Below, in pieces: positions 8,072-17,581 of a stretch of DNA of 64,000 nt. The DNA is from Glycomyces sp. TRM65418 (GTDB taxonomy: Bacteria > Actinomycetota > Actinomycetes > Mycobacteriales > Micromonosporaceae). The stretch is taken from contig NZ_JAJFAX010000005.1 of NCBI RefSeq assembly GCF_019710475.1, forward strand, positions 248,001 through 312,000. Direction: 5' to 3'. Position 1 is the first letter of the stretch. Each line of letters begins with the position of its first letter. Under the pieces are notes generated by a model that worked only from the letters and a program-made list of their open reading frames with translations, ran no database searches and was not told where the DNA came from. The position numbers were made by a program, and so were the translations under genes.

Positions 8072-9594
8072 GCTGTGGTCCCTTCCCGCACTGACGTGCT
8101 CGCTTGGGTGGTCGATCCCTGCGCAGTCAACGACGGTGCTTCCGGCGCTTGGGCTTCCATGAGGTGCTTGCCGATGAGATCGGCAGCGGGGAGTTCGATG
8201 GGGTACCGGCCGTCGAAGCAGGCCGTGCAGAGACGGGACGCGGGCTGCTCGGTGGCGCGCACGAGCCCGTCCATGGAGACGTAGCCGAGCGTGTCGGCGC
8301 CGATCTGGGAGCGGATGCCGTCGACGTCGAGGGAGCTGGCGATGAGCTCGGCCCGGGTGGCGAAGTCGATGCCGTAGAAGCACGGCCACTCGACCGGCGG
8401 GGCGGAGATGCGGATGTGGACCTCGACCGCTCCGGCCTCGCGGAGCATCCGCACGAGCGCCCGCTGCGTGTTGCCGCGGACGATCGTGTCGTCCACGACG
8501 ACCAGGCGCTTGCCCTTGATCTGGTCGACCAGCGGGTTGAGCTTGAGGCGGATGCCCAGCTGGCGCAGGGACTGCGAGGGCTGGATGAAGGTGCGGCCCA
8601 CGTACTGGTTCTTGGTGAAGCCCTGGCCGTAGGGGATGCCCGACTGCTCGGCGAACCCGATCGCGGCCGGGATGCCCGACTCGGGGACCCCGATGACCAG
8701 GTCCGCCTCGACCGGGTGCTCGCGGGCGAGGGTGCGGCCGACCTCGACGCGGGTGGCGTAGACGTTGCGCCCGGCCAGCTTCGTGTCGGGGCGGGCGAGG
8801 TACACGTACTCGAACAGGCAGCCCTTGGGCTCGGGGTTCGCGAAGCGGGTGGAGCGCAGGCCGTGCTCGTCGATGGTGAGCAGCTCGCCGGGCTCGACCT
8901 CGCGGACGAAGGTCGCGCCGATGGTGTCGAGGCCCGCGGTCTCGCTGGCGACGGCCCAGCCGGAGGCGAGGCGGCCGAGGACGAGCGGGTGCACGCCCTG
9001 CGGGTCGCGGGCGGCGTAGAGGGTGTTCTCGTCCATGAACACCAGGCAGAACGCGCCGCGCAGCTGCGGGAGGACGCGCTCGGCGGCGGCCGCGACCGAC
9101 TCGTCGGGGTGGGCCGCGAGGAGCGCGGTGATGAGGTGCGTGTCGGAGGTGGTGGTGCCCATGTCGATGCCGAGGCGGTCGACCTCCTTCATGAGGTCGG
9201 CCGTGTTCACCAGGTTCCCGTTGTGCGCCAAGGCGATCGCGGTTCCAGTGGAGGTGGAGCGGATCGTCGGCTGGGAGTTCTCCCAGGTGGGGGCGCCGGT
9301 GGTGGAGTAGCGGGCGTGGCCGATGGCCAGGTGGCCCTGGAGCGGGCCGAGCGTGGACTCGTCGAAGACCTGGGCGACGAGGCCGAGGTCCTTGTAGACG
9401 ACGGTGCGCGCGCCGTCGGAGACGGCGATGCCCGCGGCCTCCTGGCCGCGGTGCTGGAGCGCGTAGAGCCCGAAGTAGGTGAGTTTCGAGACCTCTTCCC
9501 CGGGGGCCCAGATGCCGACGACGCCGCAGGCGTCGCGTGGGCCGGGATTGTCGGGATCGAGTTCCGTGGTGAGTAGACCGTCACCTCGGGCCAC
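8068..9594 (-). CDS. purF: Amidophosphoribosyltransferase
   Basis: First committed step of purine synthesis: PRPP plus glutamine to phosphoribosylamine. 508 residues. A propeptide of 22 residues precedes Cys23 (DACGVVGIW), the N-terminal glutaminase nucleophile after processing. LQHRGQEAAGIA and GHARYSTTG follow, and the phosphoribosyltransferase loop VVVDDTIVRGNT lies in the C-terminal half. The GTG start is set by GAGGA 6 bases upstream. It is the first gene of a purF-purM unit with a 4-bp overlap. The upstream region holds a near-perfect 16-bp direct repeat that could be an operator. Confidence 0.97.
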   Translation of the reverse strand: MARGDGLLTTELDPDNPGPRDACGVVGIWAPGEEVSKLTYFGLYALQHRGQEAAGIAVSDGARTVVYKDLGLVAQVFDESTLGPLQGHLAIGHARYSTTGAPTWENSQPTIRSTSTGTAIALAHNGNLVNTADLMKEVDRLGIDMGTTTSDTHLITALLAAHPDESVAAAAERVLPQLRGAFCLVFMDENTLYAARDPQGVHPLVLGRLASGWAVASETAGLDTIGATFVREVEPGELLTIDEHGLRSTRFANPEPKGCLFEYVYLARPDTKLAGRNVYATRVEVGRTLAREHPVEADLVIGVPESGIPAAIGFAEQSGIPYGQGFTKNQYVGRTFIQPSQSLRQLGIRLKLNPLVDQIKGKRLVVVDDTIVRGNTQRALVRMLREAGAVEVHIRISAPPVEWPCFYGIDFATRAELIASSLDVDGIRSQIGADTLGYVSMDGLVRATEQPASRLCTACFDGRYPIELPAADLIGKHLMEAQAPEAPSLTAQGSTTQASTSVREGTTA

Positions 9595-9626
9595 TGCAAC
9601 TCCTCGGTTTGCTGGGCTGATCGACT

Positions 9627-9679
9627 GCTCGCGAGCTTCGCCGTCGAACTGTGTTCATGGATGGCTCGCAAGCTTCGCC
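9627..9679. repeat. Direct 16-bp repeat in the purF upstream region
   Basis: GCTCGCGAGCTTCGCC at 9627-9642 recurs as GCTCGCAAGCTTCGCC at 9664-9679 (one mismatch, 37 bp apart, three to four helical turns). The first copy contains the palindrome GCTCGCGAGC. A short hairpin GGCGG-AA-CCGCC follows at 9684-9695. The position, 33-85 bases before purF, suits a transcription-factor site, but no regulator is known to me for it. The rest of 9595-9886 shows no gene. Confidence 0.45.
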
Positions 9680-9886
9680 ATCTGGCGGAACCGCCGATGT
9701 TCAGTCTATCGGACCTGCGGGAAGACGCCACCCTCCAACGAGGGCGGGTGTGTGCCGCCTCCCTCAACCACGAGGTGAGACTCGCCGCATTTCCGCCCAG
9801 CGGGGCCCGATTCACCGGAACGGGCGAGCGGAACGCCGGCAGGGGCGGGGCGAGCCGTCGACCGTAGGGCTCGGGGGCCGGCGGCG

Positions 9887-9925
9887 CGAAACGCCGCGAC
9901 GGGCGCTGCCCGTCGCGGCGTTTCG
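9887..9925 (-). terminator. Perfect 18-bp terminator hairpin of the repeat-protein gene
   Basis: An 18-bp perfect stem (9887-9904 with 9908-9925) closes a 3-base loop, directly after the stop codon of the minus-strand gene at 9942. Stem sequence on plus begins CGAAACGCCGCGACGGGC. No long U-run, but the stem is very stable. Confidence 0.8.
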
Positions 9926-9941
9926 TTCGGTCCTGCCGCCG

Positions 9942-12101
9942 CTACCAGGAGCGGGGGCGGTCGTCCCATTCTCCCCAGCTGCGGCGATCGGTGCGCTTGG
10001 AGTCCGGGTCCTCGTCCTCGCGGTTGGACTCGCCGCCGTACGGCGCGGCCGGCGGCTGGGACTGGTCGCCGTACTGCGGCATCGCGCGGGTCGCCCCGTA
10101 GTCGCCTGCGGGCGGCGGGGGCTGCTCCGGCGGCGCGTACGGGTCGCGACGCATCGACTGGCTCGGGTACGGGTCGCCGCTCGGCGGCGCACTCCGCGGC
10201 GCGCTCGCCGGCGGCTGCCCGCCGGGCGGCGCGTGCGAGCCGTAGCCCTGTCCACCGGGCTCCTGCCCGCCGTAGCCCTGCGGGCCGGATCCGGGCGCTT
10301 GCGCGCCGTAGGCCTGCGAGCCCGGCGCGGCCTCCTGCGAGCCGTAGCCACGGGGACCCGGCGCGGACTCCTGCGCGCCGAAGCTCGGCGAGCCCGGCCC
10401 GTACTGGGGCGCGCTCGGGGCGCCCTGCGGGCGGTAGCCCTGGTCGGGCTGCGATCCGGGGGCGCCGCCCGGCTGCTGCGGCTCGAACATCGAACCGGTC
10501 GCGGGCGGCGGGGTCGGCGCCGGGTGCGGGCGCGTCGAGCCCAGGTCGCCGTAGGGGCTCGGGTTGGGGGACGGGGACGCACCGGGGTGCGGCCTCGTGG
10601 CGTTCGGGTCCGAGTACGGGGTCGGCGCGGCGGTCGGGTCCGAGTACGGGGTCGGCGCGGCGGTCGGTCCCGGGTGCGGGCGGGTCGCGGCCGGGTCGCC
10701 GTACGGGCTCGGCGGGGCCGCGGCCGGCGGCTTCGAACCGAGGTTCGCCTGCGGCATGATCTGGGTGGCGTCCGACGCGCCGGGGCCGCCGGGCTGCTTG
10801 ACGACCGGCAGGATCGTGGTCCCGTCCGGGCCGAGGCTCGGTCCGCCGGGTCCGGCGCCGAAGCCGCTCTGCGGCATGACCTGCGTCGCGTCCGCGCCGC
10901 CGTAGGCGGGCCCGAACTGGGTCGCCGCGGACGGGTTCCCCGCCCCGTCGACGAGGCCGCCGGGGTGGATCATCGTCGGGGCGTCCGCTTCGGGACCGGG
11001 TGCGGCCTGGTAGACGCCGGGCGTACCGACCTGGGCCGCGGTCGGCTGGTGCTCGGGCGGGCCGTCGGGGGCGAAGCTCTCGGCGTCGTCGTCGTCCTTG
11101 TCGTCCTTGCCGCCGCGCAGCAGGAACACGATGCCGACGATGCCGCCGATCACCAGGAGCGCGCCGATGATGATGAGGAAGATCAGGGTGCCCGACATGC
11201 CCTCGTCCTCGGGCGGCTCCGGGTCGGCCGAGGCCTCGGTCGGGGCCGCCGCGGTGGTGGGCGCCGCGCTCGTCGTCTCCTCGGTCTGGACCTGCGCCAG
11301 CGTCACGTTCCGCGTGAAGCTGCCGCTGCCTTCGGCGACCGCGAAGGTCTCCTCTTTGTCCTCGAAGCCCTCGGCCGTGATGACCATGGTCATGTCGCCG
11401 GGCGCGATCGGGTTGGAGGCGTCGCCGTTGATGCTGTAGGAGCCGTCGTCGCCGGTGGTGGCCTCGTGCTTGTTGCCCTCGCCGTCGGTGAGCTCGACCT
11501 TGGCGCCGGAGACGGGCTCGGCGTTCGACGTGACCGTGCCGCTGATCGTGGAGACCGTGGCGACGGTGGCGACGCCGACGACGTTGAGCCCGCTCGACTG
11601 GCTCTGGCCCTCGAACTCGACCGTGAAGTTCCCCGAGACCTGTTCGCCGTCGGGGAGCTCCGATTCGGTGGCGGTGACGACGGTGAACGAGACGGTCCGC
11701 TGCCCGCCGGGCTCGACCTGGGTGCACTTGGCCTTGCCGCCGTCCTCGCGGGTGCAGAGGCCGCCGCCCGCGTCGTTGTCGACGGCGCTGATGTAGTCGT
11801 TGAGCCCGTCGACCTTCGCCTTGATGGTGATGTCCTTGGGCTGCACGGGACTGTTGTTCTGTACCGTGAACGAGATGACGGTGGCCTGGCCGCCGATGCT
11901 CACCGGGTTCGGATTGAACGACCCGTTGAACCAGCCGCCGACCTCTTGCGCGAACGCGGCCTGCGGGAACGCGAGGATGCCGATGAGGACGCCGGCCGCC
12001 GCGGCGAGGCCGGCCAGGCGTGCGCGCAGCGCACCCCGTCGCCCGCGCCGGGACCGCGGGACGTTAGTCTGGGTCCCGCTCGGTTCGGCCGCTCCGGTCA
12101 T
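9942..12101 (-). CDS. Membrane-anchored surface protein with repeat-rich cytoplasmic tail
   Basis: 719 residues. The basic N-terminus (RSRRGRRGALRARL) and hydrophobic stretch ending AAFAQ form a signal peptide with cleavage near residue 52. Residues of about 53-290 are extracellular beta-sandwich segments; the part from ISGTVTSNAEPVSGAKVELT to GSYSING is a carboxypeptidase-regulatory-like fold. A Thr/Ala/Pro linker leads to a transmembrane helix (LIFLIIIGALLVIGGIVGIV, about residues 300-325) and a basic/acidic stop. The remaining 390 residues are intracellular and rich in Pro, Gly and Gln. They contain about eight copies of a short motif of the type DATQVMPQ, DATQIMPQ, NATRPHPG, GATRAMPQ, then Tyr-Gly-rich repeats. 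The Thr motifs look like kinase or FHA-docking sites (inference). AGGAGGGG lies 6 bases before the ATG. I do not recognise a named family. Confidence 0.7.
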   Translation of the reverse strand: MTGAAEPSGTQTNVPRSRRGRRGALRARLAGLAAAAGVLIGILAFPQAAFAQEVGGWFNGSFNPNPVSIGGQATVISFTVQNNSPVQPKDITIKAKVDGLNDYISAVDNDAGGGLCTREDGGKAKCTQVEPGGQRTVSFTVVTATESELPDGEQVSGNFTVEFEGQSQSSGLNVVGVATVATVSTISGTVTSNAEPVSGAKVELTDGEGNKHEATTGDDGSYSINGDASNPIAPGDMTMVITAEGFEDKEETFAVAEGSGSFTRNVTLAQVQTEETTSAAPTTAAAPTEASADPEPPEDEGMSGTLIFLIIIGALLVIGGIVGIVFLLRGGKDDKDDDDAESFAPDGPPEHQPTAAQVGTPGVYQAAPGPEADAPTMIHPGGLVDGAGNPSAATQFGPAYGGADATQVMPQSGFGAGPGGPSLGPDGTTILPVVKQPGGPGASDATQIMPQANLGSKPPAAAPPSPYGDPAATRPHPGPTAAPTPYSDPTAAPTPYSDPNATRPHPGASPSPNPSPYGDLGSTRPHPAPTPPPATGSMFEPQQPGGAPGSQPDQGYRPQGAPSAPQYGPGSPSFGAQESAPGPRGYGSQEAAPGSQAYGAQAPGSGPQGYGGQEPGGQGYGSHAPPGGQPPASAPRSAPPSGDPYPSQSMRRDPYAPPEQPPPPAGDYGATRAMPQYGDQSQPPAAPYGGESNREDEDPDSKRTDRRSWGEWDDRPRSW
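10606..10665. repeat. Exact 30-bp tandem duplication inside the repeat protein
   Basis: The 30-bp unit at 10606-10635 is repeated exactly at 10636-10665. On the coding strand it duplicates a ten-residue block around PTPYSDPTAA. Exact identity at synonymous positions suggests a recent slippage event in the proline-rich tail. Confidence 0.85.
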
Positions 12102-12359
12102 CTACATCCCCTCCTGGGCATGTGCCATCAAGCGCCACTCGCGGCGATCTGCCACGGGCAGGCACGACGAACCCACGGAAGCGGGCCGTCGTCGCCACTA
12201 TGCCTGGTCTCATTTCGGTCACGGGACCGGGGTGCAGGCACTGCGGCATGCGCGAAGCGCTCGGTCGTCCGAGTGCTCGGTCGAGTCCTCGGTGGTAAAA
12301 GCACGTCCGTTCGGCAACGTGCCGTAACGGGCAGTCTAACGTGGTTCGGAGGTCTACCC

Positions 12360-12737
12360 GTGGACGCTGTGGTCGATGCCATGGCCGCGATCGACAACGA
12401 CGAAGCACCCGACCGGGAGACGCTCAAGGGCGCCGTCCGGGGGCTGCTGCAGGTCCTGGCGGAGAAAGCCCCAGGTCATACGGTGGAAGTGCGGGTGCCG
12501 CCGTACGGTGCGGTGCAGTGCGTCGAAGGCCCGCGGCACCGCCGCGGCACACCCCCCAACGTGGTCGAATGCCAGCCGCTCGTGTTCCTCGCCCTCGCCA
12601 CCGGCCGGACGAGCTGGCACGAAGCGGTCGCCGCCGGGAAGGTCGCCGCTTCCGGCCAGCGCGCCGACCTCAGCGCCCTCCTGCCCCTCACCGCCCCGAC
12701 CGGCGAGCTCACGGACGACGACTCCGAAGCCGGCTAG
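12360..12737 (+). CDS. Sterol-carrier-family protein (SCP_3-like)
   Basis: 125 residues. The core VRVPPYGAVQCVEGPRHRRG and the following TPPNVVECQPLVFLALATG and AAGKVAASGQRADLSALLPL match the small actinobacterial sterol-carrier-like proteins that commonly lie beside the purine genes. They are thought to bind a lipid or hydrophobic ligand; no function is proven. The GTG start is fixed by GGAGG at 12348-12352, 7 bases upstream. The gene points at purL and is separated from it by a bidirectional hairpin. Confidence 0.8.
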   Translation: MDAVVDAMAAIDNDEAPDRETLKGAVRGLLQVLAEKAPGHTVEVRVPPYGAVQCVEGPRHRRGTPPNVVECQPLVFLALATGRTSWHEAVAAGKVAASGQRADLSALLPLTAPTGELTDDDSEAG

Positions 12738-12790
12738 GCCGAAGGCGAGCAGGCCCGAGCCGGCCGCCCGCTCCCTCTTGCCCATGCGAA

Positions 12791-12818
12791 CCGCCCCGGT
12801 GCCGAAGCACCGGGGCGG
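12791..12818. terminator. Bidirectional terminator between the SCP-like gene and purL
   Basis: CCGCCCCGGTGC (12791-12802) pairs perfectly with GCACCGGGGCGG (12807-12818) around a CGAA tetraloop, between two convergent stop codons. Confidence 0.8.
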
Positions 12819-12847
12819 CGTCGTCGCAATGACCCGACTCGTCGGCC

Positions 12848-15124
12848 TCATTCACCCAATCGGGCGCCGATGCGGCCCTTCCAGGACGCTTCGAGCTCGG
12901 CGCGGGTGATGTCGAAGTGGTCGCGCAGGTGCAGGCCGTCGGTGTTCGCGTCGGTGACGCCCAGCGGCGTGATCGGCAGGCCCCGCTGCTCGCACGCGGA
13001 GCGCACGGCCAGCTCCTGGCCGCGCGGGATCACCACGAGCACCCGCCCGGACGACTCCGAGAACAGATACACGAACGGGTCCGCGCCCTCCGGCAGGAGG
13101 ATCTGCGCGCCCAGCCCCGAGTGGCAGATCGCCTCGACGAGCGTCTGCGCCAGGCCGCCGTCGGAGAGGTCGTGCGCGGCGGCGAGCTGCTCGGTCTTCG
13201 CGAGCCGCGAGAGCAGCTCGGCGAGCCGCATCTCGTGGTCGAGGTCGACCTTCGGCGGGACGCCGCCGAGGTGGCCGTGCGTGACCGAGGCCCACTCCGA
13301 GCCCGAGAGCTCCTCGGCGGTGGTGCCGATGAGCGCGATCGTGTCGCCGGTCCTGCCCAGGCCCAGCGGGATCCGCTGACGCACGTCGTCGATCACGCCG
13401 AGGACGCCGATCACCGGCGTCGGGTGGATCGCGTCGCGGCCGGTCTGGTTGTAGAACGAGACGTTGCCGCCGGTGACCGGGATGCCCAGCTGCTGGCAGC
13501 CGTCGGCGATGCCGGTGACGGCCCGCTCGAACTGCCACATGACGTGCGGGTCCTCCGGCGAGCCGAAGTTCAGGCAGTCGCTGACGGCGATCGGGGTCGC
13601 GCCGGTGACGGCGACGTTCCGGTACGCCTCGGCGAGCGCCAGCTGCGCGCCCGTGTACGGGTCGAGCCGCGCGAAGCGGCCGTTGCCGTCCAGGGAGATC
13701 GCGATGCCCACGCCGGTGCGCTCGTCCAGGCGGACGACGCCCGCGTCGTGCGGGGCGCCGAGGACGGTGTTCCCGAAGACCGAGGGGTCGTACTGCTCGG
13801 TGATCCAGGACTTGTCGCACAGGTTCGGGCTCGCGGCCATGTCGAGGACGGTCTGGCGGATCTCCGCGTCGGTGGTCGGGCGCGGCAGCGTCTCGGCGCG
13901 GTCGACGGCGATGAGGCCCAGGTCGTTCGGCTCGGCGATCGGCCGGTTGTACACCGGGCCCTCGTCGGCGAGCGACTTCGGCGGGACGTCCACGACGGTC
14001 TGGCCGTGGAAGTCGACCACCAGGCGGCCGGAGTCGGTGACGGTGCCGATCTCGGTGGCGAGCAGGCCCCAGCGGCGCGAGCGCTCCAGGACCTCTTCGG
14101 CCTTGGCGGGGTCGACGATGAGGAGCATCCGCTCCTGCGACTCCGAGGCGAGGATGTCGTGGGGCTCCATGCCCTTGGCGCGCAGCGGGACCAGTTCGAG
14201 GTCGACGTGCATGCCGCCGTCGCCGGCGGCCGCGGTCTCGCTCAGGGCGCAGGTGAGGCCCGCGCCGCCGAGGTCCTGGACGCCGACGACGAGGCCGGCG
14301 TCGAACAGCTCCAGGCAGACCTCGATGAGCAGCTTCTCGGTGAACGGGTCGCCGACCTGCACGCTCGGGCGCGCGTCGTCCTCGCCGGACTCGGAGAAGG
14401 TGGCGCTGGCGAGGACGGAGACGCCGCCGATGCCGTCGCGGCCGGTCTTCGCGCCGAGCAGGATCACGGTGTTGCCCACGCCGCTGGCCTGCATCGACTG
14501 GAGGCGCTCGCGGGGCAGGACGCCGACGCTGAGCGCGTTCACCAGCGGGTTGCCCTGGTAGCAGGGGTCGAAGTAGGTCTCGCCGCCGATGTTGGGGAGG
14601 CCGACGCAGTTGCCGTAGTGGCCGATGCCGTCGACGACGCCCGGGAGGACCCGGGCGGTGTCGGGGTGGTCGATGGCGCCGAAGCGAAGCGAGTCCATGA
14701 CGGCGATCGGGCGGGCGCCCATGGCGATGATGTCGCGGATGATGCCGCCGACGCCGGTGGCCGCGCCCTGCTTCGGTTCCACATAGGACGGGTGGTTGTG
14801 GGACTCGACCTTGAAGGTGACGGCGACGTGGTCGTCGATGGCGATCACGCCGGCGTTCTCGCCGATCCCGGCGAGCAGGCGCGGGGTCTTCGGGTTCTTC
14901 TGGCCGAACTGGCGCAGGTGCACCTTCGAGGACTTGTACGAGCAGTGCTCGGACCACATGATCGAGTACATCGCGAGCTCGGACTGCGTGGGACGGCGCC
15001 CGAGGATCTCACGGATCCGCTGGTACTCGTCCTCCTTGAGGCCCAGTTCGGCCCACGGCTGCTTCTCGTCGGGGGTCGCCTCGGCGACCCCGACGGTGTC
15101 CACGGCTACCTTGAGCGGACTCAT
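12848..15124 (-). CDS. purL: Phosphoribosylformylglycinamidine synthase subunit PurL
   Basis: Large subunit of the PurSQL FGAM synthetase, which converts FGAR to FGAM with ammonia from PurQ and ATP. 758 residues is the small-PurL type, so it depends on separate PurS and PurQ, both found just upstream. [20 protein letters not shown] and the following [14 protein letters not shown] carry the nucleotide and substrate-binding motif. [13 protein letters not shown] lies in the middle and [14 protein letters not shown] near the C-terminus. The start overlaps the purQ stop by 4 bp (ATGA), indicating translational coupling in the order purS-purQ-purL. Confidence 0.97.
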   Translation of the reverse strand: MSPLKVAVDTVGVAEATPDEKQPWAELGLKEDEYQRIREILGRRPTQSELAMYSIMWSEHCSYKSSKVHLRQFGQKNPKTPRLLAGIGENAGVIAIDDHVAVTFKVESHNHPSYVEPKQGAATGVGGIIRDIIAMGARPIAVMDSLRFGAIDHPDTARVLPGVVDGIGHYGNCVGLPNIGGETYFDPCYQGNPLVNALSVGVLPRERLQSMQASGVGNTVILLGAKTGRDGIGGVSVLASATFSESGEDDARPSVQVGDPFTEKLLIEVCLELFDAGLVVGVQDLGGAGLTCALSETAAAGDGGMHVDLELVPLRAKGMEPHDILASESQERMLLIVDPAKAEEVLERSRRWGLLATEIGTVTDSGRLVVDFHGQTVVDVPPKSLADEGPVYNRPIAEPNDLGLIAVDRAETLPRPTTDAEIRQTVLDMAASPNLCDKSWITEQYDPSVFGNTVLGAPHDAGVVRLDERTGVGIAISLDGNGRFARLDPYTGAQLALAEAYRNVAVTGATPIAVSDCLNFGSPEDPHVMWQFERAVTGIADGCQQLGIPVTGGNVSFYNQTGRDAIHPTPVIGVLGVIDDVRQRIPLGLGRTGDTIALIGTTAEELSGSEWASVTHGHLGGVPPKVDLDHEMRLAELLSRLAKTEQLAAAHDLSDGGLAQTLVEAICHSGLGAQILLPEGADPFVYLFSESSGRVLVVIPRGQELAVRSACEQRGLPITPLGVTDANTDGLHLRDHFDITRAELEASWKGRIGARLGE

Positions 15125-15804
15125 CGTGCGGCTCCCTCACTGAGATGGGCGAGGACGGAGGCGACGACGCCGAGGCCGTCGGTGGAGGGCCCGATCAGCG
15201 CCTCGACGGCGTGCTCGGGGTGGGGCATGAGGCCGACGACGTTCCCGGCCTCGTTGCTCACCCCGGCGATGTCGCGCATCGAGCCGTTCGGGTTGTCGAG
15301 GTACCGGAAGACGACGCGGCCGGCGGCCTCGAGCTCGTCGAGGGTCGCCTCGTCGGCGACGTAGCGGCCCTCGCCGTGCTTGACGGGGATGAGGACTTCG
15401 GCGCCGTCGGGGAAGGCGTTGGTCCAGGCGGTGCGGCCGGTCTCGACGCGCAGCCGCTGCGGACGGCTCCGGTAGCGCAGGTGCGCGTTGCGCGTCAGCG
15501 CCCCGGGCAGCATGTGCGACTCGCACAGCACCTGGAAGCCGTTGCAGACGCCGAGAACGGGCATGCCCTGGGCCGCGGCGGCCTTGATGGTGTCCATGAC
15601 CTGCGAGAAGCGGGCGATGGCGCCGCTGCGGAGGGCGTCGCCGTAGGAGAACCCGCCGGGCAGGTACACGGCGTCGACCCCGTAGATCTGGGCGTCGTCG
15701 TGCCACAGCGCCACGGGCTCGCCGCCGGCCAGGTGCACCGCGCGGGCGGCGTCCCGGTCGTCGAGGGAACCGGGGAAGGTCACGATCCCGATGCGCGCGG
15801 TCAT
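15121..15804 (-). CDS. purQ: Phosphoribosylformylglycinamidine synthase glutaminase subunit PurQ
   Basis: Glutamine amidotransferase (class I) that feeds ammonia to PurL. In the 227 residues the nucleophile Cys lies in [11 protein letters not shown], the N-terminal [16 protein letters not shown]-like segment (here [16 protein letters not shown]) fits the family, and the His-Glu pair is in [10 protein letters not shown] near the end. The 4-bp overlaps on both sides (with purS and purL) show a tightly coupled operon. Confidence 0.97.
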   Translation of the reverse strand: MTARIGIVTFPGSLDDRDAARAVHLAGGEPVALWHDDAQIYGVDAVYLPGGFSYGDALRSGAIARFSQVMDTIKAAAAQGMPVLGVCNGFQVLCESHMLPGALTRNAHLRYRSRPQRLRVETGRTAWTNAFPDGAEVLIPVKHGEGRYVADEATLDELEAAGRVVFRYLDNPNGSMRDIAGVSNEAGNVVGLMPHPEHAVEALIGPSTDGLGVVASVLAHLSEGAAR

Positions 15805-16058
15805 GCCGCCCCGTTCGGGGAGTCGATCGAGATCGTGAAGTTCTCGATGACGGGGTTGGCCAGGAGCTGGTCGGCGATGACGCGCGACTGCTCCTCGACG
15901 CTGCGGGCGCTGTCGTCGAATTCGATCTCGACGCGCTTGCCGATCCGCACGGACGCCACGTCGGTGACGCCGAGGCGGGGCAGCGCCCCGAGGACGGCTT
16001 CACCCTGGGGGTCGAGGATTTCGGACTTCAGCATCACGTCGACCACTACACGGGCCAC
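15801..16058 (-). CDS. purS: Phosphoribosylformylglycinamidine synthase subunit PurS
   Basis: Small structural subunit that brings PurQ and PurL together. 85 residues, with [20 protein letters not shown], the characteristic start, then [17 protein letters not shown] and a C-terminal [10 protein letters not shown] chose the GTG at 16058 because AGGAG is placed 7 bases before it; a start 13 codons earlier would add residues not seen in the family. First gene of purSQL. A 6-bp stem-loop at 16109-16124 lies in the gap to purB. Confidence 0.95.
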   Translation of the reverse strand: MARVVVDVMLKSEILDPQGEAVLGALPRLGVTDVASVRIGKRVEIEFDDSARSVEEQSRVIADQLLANPVIENFTISIDSPNGAA

Positions 16059-16162
16059 GGTCGCACTCCTGTCGGTCACATGGGCGGAACAGGGCAAGCA
16101 TATTCACCGGCCCTGACCAGGGCCAGCGCTGAGCTATATGAACAGTGCCAAGTCACAGCCGG

Positions 16163-17581
16163 TCAGAGGATGCTCCCGGGCCGGTAGGCCGCGGCCTCGG
16201 GGCGGGCCTTCGCCGCGAGCGCCACCCGTTCGGCGACGCGGTCCACCTGATCGCCTGCGGCGCCGATGAATTCACCCGTGTTCGCCACGAGGGCGTCCAG
16301 GCCGTCCCGGTCGAGCGGCAGCCGCGGGTCGGCGGCGAGCCGGTCGAACAGGTCGTTCTCGCGCTGGCCGGCCTCGCGCATGGCGCGGGCGACGGCGACG
16401 GCGTGCTCCTTGATGGCCTCGTGCGCGTCCTCGCGGCCGGCGCCCTGCTTGACGGCCTCCATGAGGACCTTTGTGGACGTCAGGAAGGGGAGGTAGCGGT
16501 CGAGTTCGGCCCCGATGACGGCCGGGTAGGCCCCGAAGTTGTCGAGGATGGTGAGGAATGTCTCATAGAGACCGTCGACGGCGTAGAACAGGTCGGGGAG
16601 CGCGACGCGGCGGACCACCGAGCACGAGACGTCCCCCTCGTTCCACTGGTCGCCCGCGAGCTCGCCGAGCATCGCGGCGTACCCGCGCACGACCACGGCG
16701 AGGCCGTTCACCCGCTCGGAGGAACGCGTGTTCATCTTGTGCGGCATGGCCGACGAGCCGACCTGTCCCTCGACGAAGCCCTCGGTGGCGAGTTCGGCGC
16801 CGGCCATGAGCCGGATGGTGAGCGCGGCCGAGGCCGGGGCGGCGACGGCCTGGACGAGTGCGGAGCCGACCTCGTAGTCGAGCGAGCGCGGGTAGACCTG
16901 GCCGACCGAGTCCATGACGCGCTCGAACCCGAGGTGGGCGGCGACGCGGGTCTCCAGGTCGGCGAGCTTGGCGGTGTCGCCGCCGAAGAGGTCGAGCATG
17001 TCCTGGGCGGTGCCGACCGGGCCCTTGATCCCGCGCAGCGGGTAGCGCTTGAGGAGGTCTTCGAGCCGCTCGTAGGCGGCGAGGAGCTCTTCGGCCCAGC
17101 TCGCGAAGCGCTTCCCGAGGGTGGTGGCCTGGGCGGGGACGTTGTGGCTGCGCCCGGCCATGACGAGGTCGCGGTGTTGCTCGGCGCGGGCGGCGAGGCG
17201 CACGAGGGCGGCCACGAGCCGGTCGCGGACGAGTTCGAGCGATTGGCGGACCTGCATCTGCTCGACGTTCTCGGTCAGGTCGCGGCTGGTCATGCCCTTG
17301 TGGATGTGCTGGTGGCCGGCGAGGTCGGAGAACTCCTCGATCCTGGCCTTGACGTCGTGCTTGGTGACGCGCTCGCGCTCGGTGATGGAGGCGAGGTCGA
17401 CCTGGTCGATCACGCGCTCGTAGGCCTCGATCACGCCCTCGGGGACGGTCACGCCCAGGTCGTGCTGGGCCTTGAGCACGGCGAGCCACAGGCGCCGCTC
17501 GGCCTTGATCTTGCCGACGGGGTCCCAGATGTCGCGGATCTGAGCGGAGGCGTAACGCTCGGCGAGCACATTCGCAGTCAC
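16163..17581 (-). CDS. purB: Adenylosuccinate lyase
   Basis: Cleaves SAICAR and adenylosuccinate, releasing fumarate, in purine synthesis. 472 residues of the fumarase/aspartase superfamily. The signature GSSAMPHKMNTRSSERV lies around residue 273-289 (mobile catalytic loop), GRSHNVPAQATTLGKR is the region with the general acid His, and KHDVKARIEEF is near residue 75. The GTG start has no clear binding site. A -10-like CATGAT stands 6 bases upstream, so the mRNA may be leaderless. It is upstream of purSQL but separated by about 100 bp, so it may have its own promoter and also read through. Confidence 0.95.
   Translation of the reverse strand: MTANVLAERYASAQIRDIWDPVGKIKAERRLWLAVLKAQHDLGVTVPEGVIEAYERVIDQVDLASITERERVTKHDVKARIEEFSDLAGHQHIHKGMTSRDLTENVEQMQVRQSLELVRDRLVAALVRLAARAEQHRDLVMAGRSHNVPAQATTLGKRFASWAEELLAAYERLEDLLKRYPLRGIKGPVGTAQDMLDLFGGDTAKLADLETRVAAHLGFERVMDSVGQVYPRSLDYEVGSALVQAVAAPASAALTIRLMAGAELATEGFVEGQVGSSAMPHKMNTRSSERVNGLAVVVRGYAAMLGELAGDQWNEGDVSCSVVRRVALPDLFYAVDGLYETFLTILDNFGAYPAVIGAELDRYLPFLTSTKVLMEAVKQGAGREDAHEAIKEHAVAVARAMREAGQRENDLFDRLAADPRLPLDRDGLDALVANTGEFIGAAGDQVDRVAERVALAAKARPEAAAYRPGSIL

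Noticed and set aside
9651-12359. Plus-strand frame continuous with the sterol-carrier-like gene
   Set aside because: The part before 12360 is antisense of the surface protein; a binding site and GTG at 12360 mark the real start.
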